40,386 nt of DNA, taken from positions 1 to 40,386 of the forward strand of contig JBKDZR010000066.1 of the NCBI GenBank assembly GCA_047971485.1. Direction: 5' to 3'. This stretch comes from JBKDZR01 sp047971485 (lineage in GTDB: Bacteria; Pseudomonadota; Alphaproteobacteria; Rhodobacterales; Rhodobacteraceae). The notes below the pieces were generated by a model that saw nothing but the letters and a program-made list of their open reading frames with translations, searched no databases and had not been told where the DNA came from. The translations under genes were made by a program, and so were the position numbers. Of this stretch, positions 1-7,427 are shown piece by piece; the first letter of the stretch is position 1, and the number at the start of each line of letters is the position of its first letter.

Positions 1-77
1 GCGTCGGCGAGGATGTTGACGCCTTTCAGCATCTTGTCGCGGGCGTTCGTGTTGAATTTGACGTCTTTCGCAGCCAT
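1..77 (-). CDS. groEL: GroEL chaperonin, N-terminal fragment (cut by window edge)
   Basis: Only the first 25 codons are inside the window. The minus-strand translation starts MAAKDVKFNTNARDKMLKGV, the characteristic GroEL/Hsp60 N-terminus (alphaproteobacterial AAKDVKF start). GroEL forms the tetradecameric ATP-driven folding chamber in the cytoplasm. It lies 67 bases downstream of groES on the same strand, the standard groESL operon order, so it should be co-transcribed with groES from the CIRCE-controlled promoter. An AGGGAGTAG-like purine stretch precedes the ATG. The rest of the gene lies to the left of the window; nothing can be said about its integrity. Confidence 0.95.
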   Translation of the reverse strand, partial: MAAKDVKFNTNARDKMLKGVNILAD

Positions 78-144
78 TGTCAGCTACTCCCTAGTCTTGA
101 TTTCGGAAAGGAAAGGGCCCGGGCGGGCAGCAAGGGCACGCGTG

Positions 145-432
145 TTACGCGATGATCCCGAGGATGTCGCTTTCCTTCATGATCAGCAGCTCTTCACCGT
201 CGATGGTGACTTCGGTGCCGGACCATTTGCCGAAGAGAACCTTGTCGCCGGCCTTCACGGACATCGCGATCAGTTCGCCGGAATCCTTGCGGGCGCCTTC
301 GCCGCAGGACACGATCAGGCCCTCGGCCGGTTTTTCTTTGGCGCTGTCGGGGATGATCAGGCCGCCCTTGGTTTTCTCGTCGCTTTCGACGCGGCGGACC
401 AGAACGCGGTCGTGCAGAGGCTTGAATGCCAT
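145..432 (-). CDS. groES: Co-chaperonin GroES (Hsp10)
   Basis: A 95-residue protein of the usual GroES length. It begins MAFKPLHDRVLVRRVES and carries the glycine-rich mobile loop (EKTKGGLIIPDSAKEKP, about residues 19-35) that docks on GroEL. The GEEL.IMKESDILGII C-terminus is also typical. GroES caps the GroEL chamber as a heptameric lid in the cytoplasm. The ATG at 432 is preceded by a good AAGGAG ribosome-binding site. The gene is first in a groES-groEL operon and has a CIRCE inverted repeat 35 bases upstream, which implies HrcA repression and heat or unfolded-protein induction. Nothing about it is unusual. Confidence 0.98.
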   Translation of the reverse strand: MAFKPLHDRVLVRRVESDEKTKGGLIIPDSAKEKPAEGLIVSCGEGARKDSGELIAMSVKAGDKVLFGKWSGTEVTIDGEELLIMKESDILGIIA

Positions 433-466
433 CTCTGAGGCTCCTTCGCTCAGTTTGTTCTTCCTG

Positions 467-493
467 TTGGCACTCGGTCTTGATGAGTGCTAG
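467..493 (-). promoter_or_regulatory. CIRCE element (HrcA operator) upstream of groES
   Basis: TTGGCACTC, nine spacer bases, GAGTGCTAG. This matches the CIRCE consensus TTAGCACTC-N9-GAGTGCTAA except at one base in the left arm (third position) and the outermost base of the right arm. It lies 35 bases upstream of the groES start codon, the usual position for the HrcA repressor operator. In this family HrcA, itself stabilised by GroEL, represses groESL. hrcA is not in the window. Confidence 0.93.
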
Positions 494-671
494 CAGAGTC
501 GAGATAGAAAGGCTGGCATGGGCTGTCAAGAAGAGGGGCGGCTTTTTCCGGGGTAGGAAGGCCCTTTGCCCTTGGTCCGCCCGAAACAAGGGATGCTGCC
601 GAAAACAAGGGGCGGCAGGGGACCCCGCCTTTTTCGCCGGTGTCAGCGGGCCTTCTGTCATGTCGTTGAAA

Positions 672-1790
672 TCAGGCCCCCAGCAGGTCCGCCGCTGCCG
701 TATAGTTCAGGCCCAAGGCCGCCGCCACTGCGCTGTGGGTCAGCTTGCCCTCGGCCACGTTCAGCCCATGGGCCAGATGCGGATCGGCGGCCAGCGCACC
801 CCGCCAGCCCTGATCCGCGATGGCCAGGACATGGGGCAATGTCGCCGTATTCAGCGCCCAGGTCGCTGTCCGTGCCATCGCGCCGGGCATGTTGGCGACA
901 CAATAATGCACGACGCCCCCGACATGGAAGGTCGGATCGGCATGGGTGGTGGGGCGTGAGGTCTCGAAACAGCCGCCCTGATCAATGGCCACATCGACCA
1001 GAACCGCCCCGGGTTGCATCCGGGAAACCATGTCGCGGGTCACCAGCTTGGGGGCTGCGGCCCCGGGTACCAGGACCGCCCCGATGACCAGATCGGCGCC
1101 CAGCACCTGTTCCTCCAGCACTGCCCGTGTCGAAAACAGCACCCGGGCGGAGGCCCCGAAATGCTGCTCCAACCGCTCCAGAACCATGGGGTTGCGGTCC
1201 AGAACGGTGACATCGGCGTGCAACCCCACCGCCATCCGGGCCGCGTTTGACCCCACGACCCCACCGCCCAGCACCACCACCTTGCCCGGCGCAACACCGG
1301 GCACGCCGCCCAGCAGAACGCCCCGCCCGCCATGGGGCGTCTCAAGCGCCACCGCGCCGGCCTGAACCGCCATGCGCCCGGCCACCTGGCTCATGGGTCT
1401 CAGCAGGGGCAGCCCGCCGGTCGCATCGGTGACCGTCTCATAGGCGATGCACACCGCGCCTGAGGCCAGAAGATCCCGGGCCTGATCCGGATCCGGCGCC
1501 AGGTGCAAATAGGTGAACAGGATCTGCCCGGTCCGCAGCTTGCTGCGTTCCGAGACCTGCGGTTCCTTGACTTTCACGATCATCTCGGCCTGGTCGAAGA
1601 CCTGGTCGGGGCCGGATGCGATCTGCGCGCCAGCGGCGGTATAGGCCGGATCTTCGGCACCGATGCCCGCGCCGGCGCCTGTCTCAACCAGTACCTCATG
1701 ACCATGCGCAACCAGTTCGCGCACGCTGTCCGGGGTCAGACCCACCCTGTATTCGTGGGTCTTGATCTCTTTGGGCACACCGATCCGCAT
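672..1790 (-). CDS. ald: Alanine dehydrogenase
   Basis: Converts L-alanine to pyruvate and ammonia with reduction of NAD, or the reverse. The 372-residue protein has the typical Ald length. It starts MRIGVPKEIKTHEYRVGLTP and holds the pyruvate-binding Lys75 (in IVKVKEPQ) and catalytic His96 (in FTYLHLAPD). The NAD-binding Rossmann glycine motif VVLGGGVVGSNAARMA and the DVAIDQGGCFETSRPTTH block follow. I chose the ATG at 1790 because a strong GAGGAGGAAAG ribosome-binding site precedes it and the family N-terminus begins there; the frame extends further upstream without similarity. It is monocistronic and divergent from ccrM. No Lrp-type AldR regulator is adjacent, although that pairing is common in related genomes. 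Confidence 0.97.
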   Translation of the reverse strand: MRIGVPKEIKTHEYRVGLTPDSVRELVAHGHEVLVETGAGAGIGAEDPAYTAAGAQIASGPDQVFDQAEMIVKVKEPQVSERSKLRTGQILFTYLHLAPDPDQARDLLASGAVCIAYETVTDATGGLPLLRPMSQVAGRMAVQAGAVALETPHGGRGVLLGGVPGVAPGKVVVLGGGVVGSNAARMAVGLHADVTVLDRNPMVLERLEQHFGASARVLFSTRAVLEEQVLGADLVIGAVLVPGAAAPKLVTRDMVSRMQPGAVLVDVAIDQGGCFETSRPTTHADPTFHVGGVVHYCVANMPGAMARTATWALNTATLPHVLAIADQGWRGALAADPHLAHGLNVAEGKLTHSAVAAALGLNYTAAADLLGA

Positions 1791-1979
1791 ATCGCTTTCC
1801 TCCTCGGGCGGTGCCCGCATCCGGCACCTTGTTCCGGCAGGATTGCGGCATGGGACAGGATTGCGCAAGGCGTGGTGCTGCCCGGGTGGGGCGCGATTGC
1901 GGGGCAAGATCCGGCCGATGGCGTGGTTTTTCTATTGGCAGCCACTATATCTTGTATGAAGAAGAAATCGTAACCCATT

Positions 1980-2017
1980 GATTCAGAAAAAAATTGACTG
2001 CGAATCAGCTTTGACTC
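1980..2017 (+). promoter_or_regulatory. Cluster of three GANTC (CcrM) sites in the ccrM promoter region
   Basis: Three GANTC pentamers lie within 38 bases just upstream of ccrM: GATTC at 1980-1984, GAATC at 2002-2006 and GACTC at 2013-2017. A TTGACT that could serve as a -35 hexamer sits at 1994-1999, between the first two. GANTC is the recognition sequence of CcrM. In Caulobacter the ccrM promoter also contains GANTC sites whose methylation state affects transcription. Feedback control here is an inference from site clustering. The start of transcription is not visible. Confidence 0.6.
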
Positions 2018-2065
2018 ATCTTGGCCCGCATAACGCGCGAAACAGTGCGGCGACGAGGCGGACCC

Positions 2066-3160
2066 ATGACCAAGACAAAACCCAAGGCAGCGACGCTGCC
2101 CCTGAATGAAATTTTGTGCGGCGACAGTGTCGAGATGATGCGCGGCTTGCCCGATGCCTCGGTTGATCTGGTCTTTGCCGATCCGCCCTACAACCTGCAA
2201 TTGCGCGGGGATCTGCACCGGCCGGATAACAGCCGCGTCGATGCGGTGGATGATGCCTGGGATCAGTTCGCCAGCTTTGCCTCCTATGACACCTTCACCA
2301 ATGCCTGGCTGGCCGAGGCCAAGCGCGTTCTGAAACCTGATGGCGCGATCTGGGTGATTGGCAGCTATCACAACATTTTCCGGGTCGGTGCGGCCCTGCA
2401 GAACCAAGGCTACTGGATCCTGAATGATGTGGTTTGGCGCAAGTCGAACCCGATGCCGAACTTTCGCGGCAAGCGCCTGACCAACGCCCATGAGACGCTG
2501 ATCTGGGCCTCACGTGGCGAAGGGGCCAAGTACACGTTCAACTACGAGGCGTTGAAGGCCCTCAACGAAGGGGTGCAGATGCGATCCGACTGGGTGCTGC
2601 CGATCTGCACGGGCCATGAACGGCTGAAGGATGAAACCGGTGCCAAGGCCCATCCGACGCAAAAGCCCGAGTCCCTGTTGCACCGGGTTCTGGTTGGCAC
2701 CACCAATCCCGGCGATGTCGTGTTGGATCCGTTTTTCGGCACCGGCACGACGGGCGCAGTGGCGCGAATGCTGGGCCGCGATTTCATCGGGATCGAACGG
2801 GAAGAGGCCTATATCAAGGCGGCCAAGGCGCGCCTGTCGCGGGTGCGGCCCTTTGATCGCTCGATGCTGGAGGTGACGCGCTCCAAACGTGCCGAACCAC
2901 GTGTGCCCTTTGGCCAACTGGTTGAGCGGGGCATGCTGCGCCCGGGCGAGGTGCTGACCTCGACAAACGGGCGCCACTCGGCCCGGGTGCGGGCGGATGG
3001 GACGCTGATCGCCAAGGATGTGAAGGGCTCGATCCATCAGGTGGGTGCGGCGCTGGAAGGCGCGCCCAGTTGCAATGGCTGGACCTATTGGTGCTACCGC
3101 CGTGAGAACGCCCATGTGCCGATTGACGTGCTGCGCCAGCAGATCCGATCCGAGCTGTAA
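2066..3160 (+). CDS. ccrM: CcrM-type adenine-N6 DNA methyltransferase (GANTC)
   Basis: Methylates the adenine of GANTC using S-adenosylmethionine. In alphaproteobacteria this orphan enzyme marks cell-cycle-regulated promoters. The protein is 364 residues long. The catalytic DPPY motif is at residues 39-42 and the AdoMet-binding FFGTGTTGAVA motif comes after it, the order of the beta class. The target sequence NEILCGDSVEMM at the N-terminus and the C-terminal extension (PFGQLVERGMLRPGEVL to SCNGWTYW) are characteristic of CcrM and absent from plain HinfI-like enzymes. The ATG at 2066 follows a GAGGCGG ribosome-binding site and matches the family start. No restriction enzyme is adjacent, consistent with an orphan methyltransferase. 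Its regulatory partner GcrA is encoded at 29665-30249. Confidence 0.96.
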   Translation: MTKTKPKAATLPLNEILCGDSVEMMRGLPDASVDLVFADPPYNLQLRGDLHRPDNSRVDAVDDAWDQFASFASYDTFTNAWLAEAKRVLKPDGAIWVIGSYHNIFRVGAALQNQGYWILNDVVWRKSNPMPNFRGKRLTNAHETLIWASRGEGAKYTFNYEALKALNEGVQMRSDWVLPICTGHERLKDETGAKAHPTQKPESLLHRVLVGTTNPGDVVLDPFFGTGTTGAVARMLGRDFIGIEREEAYIKAAKARLSRVRPFDRSMLEVTRSKRAEPRVPFGQLVERGMLRPGEVLTSTNGRHSARVRADGTLIAKDVKGSIHQVGAALEGAPSCNGWTYWCYRRENAHVPIDVLRQQIRSEL

Positions 3161-3454
3161 CCCTATATCCGGCGGAGGGCGGGGCAAAGGCGCTGGCGCC
3201 ATCCGCCTTCCGGACCGCACAGCGATCTATGGCGTGTTGCGTTCCTTCGCCGTCACACGACACGCTTTCAGTCTTTGACACCGCATGTTTGGGGGGCACA
3301 AAGCCGCTACCCACTTTTGTGCAGACAGGGATCGGCGCGGCCTGTATCGCCGTTGGGCATGTGTTGCGGGGGCAGTCTGCAAGGCTGCGAAGGGCAGGCC
3401 TTGGGTCCTGACGATCGTTCAGCGGGGATTGTGATCACAGATCAGCGGGAAGAA

Positions 3455-3530
3455 TGGTGCCGCTGAAGGGACTCGAACCCCCGACCCCATCATTACGAAT
3501 GACGTGCTCTACCAGCTGAGCTACAGCGGC
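3455..3530 (-). tRNA. tRNA-Thr(CGT)
   Basis: A 76-base cloverleaf read on the minus strand with an encoded 3' CCA. The acceptor stem GCCGCTG pairs with CAGCGGC. The D arm is GCTC/GAGC. The anticodon stem CGTCA/TGATG encloses the loop TTCGTAA, giving anticodon CGT, which reads ACG (Thr). The T arm contains TTCGAGT. The overall sequence closely resembles E. coli thrW. No T-rich terminator is obvious downstream. The 294 bases between ccrM and this gene (3161-3454) show no convincing gene. Confidence 0.97.
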
Positions 3531-3708
3531 ATTCTTCTCTCGCATCGGCGCGGTGAATGCCCGACCTTCGGCAGAGGGCCATATGCAGGCGGGCGGCAGC
3601 GCGCTGGCCCGTTTAAACTGCAGCGGGGCACCGCGCAAGGGGAAATCCGGGCGGGGCGTCTAAAATTCACGGCGGTTTTTCAGATGGATCGGGGGCGATC
3701 CGCCGGGG

Positions 3709-4440
3709 TCAGTCTGGGAAGGCGACGGCAAAAGGGGCCTCAACCGACACGGTGCCAACGCTGCTGGCCTGCGCCGCGCTGAGGACGATGACCTTGGTCC
3801 CGGGCGCGACCTGGTCGTAAAGGTGGATGATGTCCTGCTGGAACAGCCGGATGCAGCCCGAGGACACCGACTGGCCCACCGACCCCGGATAGGGGGTGCC
3901 GTGGATGCGATAAAGCGTATCGCGCCCGCCCCGATACAAATACAGCGCCCGCGCCCCCAAGGGGTTGTCCAGTCCACCGGGCATGCCGCCCCGCCACGGT
4001 TCGTTCAGTTCGGGGTCACGGCGCAGCATGTTTGCCGTCGGCGTCCAGGTCGGCCATTCGCGTTTGAACGGGATGGTCGCCCGGCCCGAGAAATTCCGCC
4101 CCGCCTCGCCAACGGCCACAGTATAGCGCAGCGCCTGCCCATCTTCGAGGATGAGATAGAGCCGATGGGCATAGGGATCGACGATGATCGTGCCGGGGGC
4201 CTCGTCTGTGGTGTACGGGACGATCTGGCGCATGGTGTCGGCGGTCAGGTACTGGGAGGGCACCGCCGGAATGACGACATCGCCATCCCGGACCGACCCG
4301 TACTGTCGCATCGCCTGCGGGGCCAGGGGCCCGGATCCGTCCAGCCGGGGGTCGCTGGGAACGCAGGCCCCCAGCAGTAAAAGGCCGACAAGCGCCAGGA
4401 TGGTGTGACGAGGGCGGGGGAGGCGGTTGGTCTGGGGCAT
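3709..4440 (-). CDS. L,D-transpeptidase (YkuD family) lipoprotein
   Basis: Predicted to crosslink peptidoglycan through 3-3 bonds or to attach proteins to it, in the periplasm. The 243-residue precursor has a lipoprotein signal peptide: a basic N-terminus, a hydrophobic stretch ILALVGLLLLG and a lipobox ending at Cys26 (LLGAC). The YkuD catalytic signature is intact, with His180 in RIHGTPYPG and Cys196 in SVSSGCIRLF. The region TIIVDPYAHRLYLILEDGQ (about residues 84-102) is the start of the YkuD fold. The gene follows exoD (stop at 4523) on the same strand, separated by an 82-base G/C-repeat spacer, so cotranscription is possible. The exact Ldt subtype cannot be assigned by eye. Confidence 0.93.
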   Translation of the reverse strand: MPQTNRLPRPRHTILALVGLLLLGACVPSDPRLDGSGPLAPQAMRQYGSVRDGDVVIPAVPSQYLTADTMRQIVPYTTDEAPGTIIVDPYAHRLYLILEDGQALRYTVAVGEAGRNFSGRATIPFKREWPTWTPTANMLRRDPELNEPWRGGMPGGLDNPLGARALYLYRGGRDTLYRIHGTPYPGSVGQSVSSGCIRLFQQDIIHLYDQVAPGTKVIVLSAAQASSVGTVSVEAPFAVAFPD

Positions 4441-4457
4441 GGATCTGTTCTTCTTTC

Positions 4458-4510
4458 GGGGCGGGGCGGGGCGGGGCGGGGCCGGTGTTGGGGCGGGGCC
4501 GGTATTGGGG
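4458..4510 (+). repeat. GGGGC tandem repeat and further G-runs (possible G-quadruplex)
   Basis: Five consecutive GGGGC units occupy 4458-4482, followed by two more GGGGC units and a final G4 run to 4510. The tract fills most of the 82-base spacer between exoD and the L,D-transpeptidase gene. The G-rich strand is opposite to the transcribed mRNA sense, so the leader RNA would be C-rich. Quadruplex formation in the DNA is possible from the run lengths, but no function is shown. Confidence 0.7.
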
Positions 4511-4522
4511 TGCCTCGGCGGA

Positions 4523-5143
4523 TCAGTTGATCATCGCTTCGGCGCCGTTGGCCAGCGACATCATGATGGCTATGGTCAGCACGACCGACAGGGCCCCCGC
4601 GACCAGCCCGCCGGCCACGACCAGCCCGTCGTGTTCAATCAGGCCGACTCCGACAATGAACAGCGACACCGCCGGGAACCAGCCGCTCAGCGGGATGGGC
4701 AGGAACAGGGTGAAGGCGACGATGAACAGCGCGACACCGATGGGGCGTTCGTAGCGACGGGCGAAGATCCGGCTGTAGCGCCGATGCAGCCTGCGTTCCA
4801 GCCGCCGGGTGATCGGGCGCAGTCGCAAGAGGGCGCGGCGCACCTTGTCATGGTCCAGTTTGCGCCGGGCCAGGAACCCGGGCAGCCGGATATGGGAAAA
4901 CCCCAGCGCCATCTGCGCTGTGGCCAGCAGTACGGGCAGGGCGGTGATGACCGAGGACCCGGGGGGCAATGGCAGCAGGGTCAGCAGCGAAAATACGACG
5001 ATCGCCCAGCCGAAGGACCGGTCGCCAAGCGCCAGCAGCAAGTTGCCCACGGTCAGTACGCCGGCCCTGTGCTGTTCGCGGGACACCCTGATGATCGGCA
5101 GCGAAAGCGAGGGGCGCTTGTCCGCTGCCCGCCGGTTGTCCAT
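4523..5143 (-). CDS. exoD: ExoD-family membrane protein
   Basis: A 206-residue integral membrane protein of the ExoD (exopolysaccharide synthesis) family. ExoD was first described in Sinorhizobium, where mutants are altered in exopolysaccharide and alkali tolerance; its biochemical role is not established. Visible hallmarks are GNLLLALGDRSFGWAIVVF near the N-terminus, the LPLPPGSSVITALPVLLATAQMALG hydrophobic segment, a charged arm rich in Arg (RRALLRLRPITRRLERRLHRR), and two C-terminal hydrophobic helices around IPLSGWFPAVSLFIVGVGLIEHDG. I chose the ATG at 5143 because GGAGG lies just upstream; the in-frame ATG at 5191 would add 16 residues. It may be co-transcribed with the downstream L,D-transpeptidase gene, which would fit a shared envelope role. 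Confidence 0.87.
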   Translation of the reverse strand: MDNRRAADKRPSLSLPIIRVSREQHRAGVLTVGNLLLALGDRSFGWAIVVFSLLTLLPLPPGSSVITALPVLLATAQMALGFSHIRLPGFLARRKLDHDKVRRALLRLRPITRRLERRLHRRYSRIFARRYERPIGVALFIVAFTLFLPIPLSGWFPAVSLFIVGVGLIEHDGLVVAGGLVAGALSVVLTIAIMMSLANGAEAMIN

Positions 5144-5396
5144 CCCAAGCCTCCATGCTGTCGGGTTTCGCGGCAAAGGCCGCCCGATCATAGCTTTAAC
5201 CCGACGGAGGTGACCAGATTCTTACGCATCGGGGATCTGTTGGTGTGGCGGCTTGACTGCACCGGTGGCGGCTTTTTGCTGTACCGTGCCGCAAGGGGCG
5301 GCTGGCAAGACGGAACCGGGATGCGTGTCGTGGGGATCCGGGCCCGTTGCCGCGCCTCCGCTGCAGATCATCCGTTGCCGTGTCCCCTTGTGGGGC

Positions 5397-6212
5397 TCAG
5401 CCCTGCCGGCCCAGTTCCGCGCCCCGGTCGCGCGCGGCGCGGGTGGCCTCAATCACCAGGGTGGTCATCCGGTGGTTGGTCATGAACACCTGCAAGGCGG
5501 CGGCGGTGGTGCCGCCCGGGCTGGTCACCTGTTCGCGCAGCACACCCGGTGGGGTTTCGGCGGTCTGGGCCATGCGGCCCGCGCCGGCCACGGTCTGGCG
5601 GGCCAGCAGCCCTGCGGTGTCAGCGGGCAGGCCAAGGGCGACCCCCGCCTCTGTCAGCGCTTCGATGAAGTGAAAGACATAGGCAGGCCCGGATCCCGAG
5701 ATCGCGGTGACCGCATCCATCAGCCCCTCATCTTCGATCCAGGCCACGGCACCGGAATGGCTCAGCAAGGTCTCGGCCAGGGCGCGACGGTTCGTGGGTA
5801 CACCCGGCCCGGCACACAGCACCATCATCCCCTCGCCAATTGCGGCGGGCGTGTTGGGCATGCAGCGGATGATCGGCGTGGCCTCGGGCAGGGCGGCGGC
5901 CATGGTGGCCAGCGGGATCCCGGCGGCAACCGAGACAAAGGCTGCCCCGTGCCGCGCCAGATCCGCGCATTCGGCCAGAACCGGGGCGATCATCTGCGGT
6001 TTGACCGCCAGCACCACCAGATCGGCGGACAGGCCAGCGGGCAGGTCGCTCAGGCTGGCTACGGCGATGGCGCCGGTTTCGCCGGCACGCGCACGCAAGG
6101 GGGCGGCGGGTTCCACGACATGGACGGCCAGGGCGGGATCGGCACGTAACCAGCCCGACAGCATCGCGAATCCCATATTCCCGCAGCCGACCAAGACGAT
6201 GCGATGTGTCAT
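5397..6212 (-). CDS. proC: Pyrroline-5-carboxylate reductase
   Basis: Last step of proline synthesis: reduces 1-pyrroline-5-carboxylate to L-proline with NAD(P)H in the cytoplasm. The 271 residues match the usual ProC size. The N-terminal Rossmann motif reads VLVGCGNMGFAML, the middle has VLAVKPQM, and the central block has IRCMPNTPAAIGEGM. The C-terminal dimer domain carries the diagnostic SGSGPAYVFHFIEAL and TSPGGTTAAALQVF. I placed the start at the ATG at 6212, where similarity begins. The gene stands alone, downstream of the thiF end with a 246-base gap that should hold its promoter. Confidence 0.97.
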   Translation of the reverse strand: MTHRIVLVGCGNMGFAMLSGWLRADPALAVHVVEPAAPLRARAGETGAIAVASLSDLPAGLSADLVVLAVKPQMIAPVLAECADLARHGAAFVSVAAGIPLATMAAALPEATPIIRCMPNTPAAIGEGMMVLCAGPGVPTNRRALAETLLSHSGAVAWIEDEGLMDAVTAISGSGPAYVFHFIEALTEAGVALGLPADTAGLLARQTVAGAGRMAQTAETPPGVLREQVTSPGGTTAAALQVFMTNHRMTTLVIEATRAARDRGAELGRQG

Positions 6213-6374
6213 GTGCCTGTTCCCCTTGTTATCCTGCGGGATCTCTACGTCGGTGCCGGACAGCGGGCAAGATCCTTGGGGATGCAGCGGCCCGGTGCTC
6301 CGTCGTCGCCCGTGCCGGACCAAAGGCCCTCCGGTGCAGAACAGGCCTGACCCGACGGCCGCAATCGCCCACCG

Positions 6375-6427
6375 CCGCGCGGGAACCGCGCGGCCGGGCC
6401 CAACGGGAGGAGACGCCGAGAGGCGTC
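6375..6427 (-). terminator. Two short GC hairpins downstream of thiF (possible terminator of the thi operon)
   Basis: Two inverted repeats follow the thiF stop in the direction of transcription. The first is GACGCC-GAGA-GGCGTC (6412-6427, a tetraloop hairpin in plus-strand notation). The second is CCGCGCGG-GAA-CCGCGCGG (6375-6393). Neither is followed by a clear U-tract, so intrinsic termination is a weak inference. These are the only structured elements seen in the 246-base gap between thiF and proC. Confidence 0.35.
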
Positions 6428-6458
6428 GAACGACGGGCGGGAGGGCCGTTTCCCGGCA

Positions 6459-7427
6459 TCAGCGCCCCGTCGCCAGAATCGCCACCGATCCCGATCGTCG
6501 GGCCGCCAGCCCCTTGGCGGCGCGCCAGGCCCGCAAGCCGCTGGTGCAGACGAACACCACCCGTTGCCCTTCGGCCGGGATCAGATCATCCAGCGCCTCG
6601 GCGGGGATCCGGCAGGCATGGGGGACGGGCAGGTCGGGGGCCTCGACCGTATCGCGCAACTCCACCACCAGATCGCCGGGGCCGATCTCATCGCGGCCAA
6701 GGATGACCGGCAGGCATGTCCCCGGCTCCGGCGCGCCATCAAAGCGAAAGCCGGAGAACCGCCAATATGCCAGATCCATCTGGATCATCTGTCCCAGCGG
6801 TGAAGGGTCATGCCCCAGCAGCACCGCCAGAACCATCTGTGCCTGCAGCGCGGCCAGTGCCGCCACCGCCGGTCCCATCACCCCGGTCTCGGCGCAATTG
6901 GACAGGCTGGGGGGCAGATCGGGAAAGACGGCGCGATAGCTGGGCGCCCCCCCGCAGAACCCGCCGACATAGCCCGCCCGCCCCAAAACCGACGCACTGA
7001 TCAACGGCACCCCCGCTTCGGTGCACAGATCCGACAGGGCATAGGTCACGGCGAAACTGTCGGCAGCATCGACGATGATATCGACATCCGCGATCAGTTG
7101 CCGGGCCAGGGGGGGATCAAGGCGTGCGTGGATTGCCGTGGCCTGACAGGCCGGGGCCAAGGCGCACAGGGCACGTGCGGCGGCGCTGGCCTTGGGCTGG
7201 CCAATATCGGACATGCGATACAGAACCTGACGATGCAGGTTGCTCTCCTCGACCACATCGTGATCGAGAATGCGCAGGGTCCCGCATCCTGCCCCGGCCA
7301 AAAGCGGCAGCAGACCGGATCCCAGCCCCCCTGCGCCAACCACCAGCACCCGCGCTGCGGCCAGCCGCGCCTGTCCCCGGGGCCCGATCTCGGGCAGGCA
7401 GATCTGCCGGGCGTAGCGATCGGTCAT
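6459..7427 (-). CDS. thiF: ThiF/MoeB-family sulfur-carrier adenylyltransferase with C-terminal rhodanese-like domain
   Basis: Activates the C-terminal glycine of ThiS as an acyl-adenylate for sulfur loading in thiazole synthesis. The 322-residue protein has the nucleotide-binding VLVVGAGGLGSG (residues 28-38), the conserved DHDVVEESNLHRQ block (54-66) and the presumed catalytic Cys178 in SNCAETGVMGP. The C-terminal 70 residues resemble a rhodanese domain, with the active-site-like loop CTSGLRA at 294-300. An unusual point is that the zinc-binding CxxC pairs of MoeB/ThiF seem lost: the canonical CYRCLFP is SYRAVFP here, and only Cys238 remains in the second pair. The gene is last in the thi operon and overlaps thiE by four bases (ATGA). 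Operon context favours ThiF over MoeB. Confidence 0.88.
   Translation of the reverse strand: MTDRYARQICLPEIGPRGQARLAAARVLVVGAGGLGSGLLPLLAGAGCGTLRILDHDVVEESNLHRQVLYRMSDIGQPKASAAARALCALAPACQATAIHARLDPPLARQLIADVDIIVDAADSFAVTYALSDLCTEAGVPLISASVLGRAGYVGGFCGGAPSYRAVFPDLPPSLSNCAETGVMGPAVAALAALQAQMVLAVLLGHDPSPLGQMIQMDLAYWRFSGFRFDGAPEPGTCLPVILGRDEIGPGDLVVELRDTVEAPDLPVPHACRIPAEALDDLIPAEGQRVVFVCTSGLRAWRAAKGLAARRSGSVAILATGR

Noticed and set aside
672..1907. Upstream start of ald at 1907
   Set aside because: The first 39 codons of that frame have no similarity to alanine dehydrogenases, and the strong ribosome-binding site sits directly before the ATG at 1790.
3281..3330. Similarity of ACCCACTTTTGTGCAG near 3310 to CCACTTTTGTG near 10860 as a second repeat family
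   Set aside because: The match is only about 11 bases and does not extend on either side.
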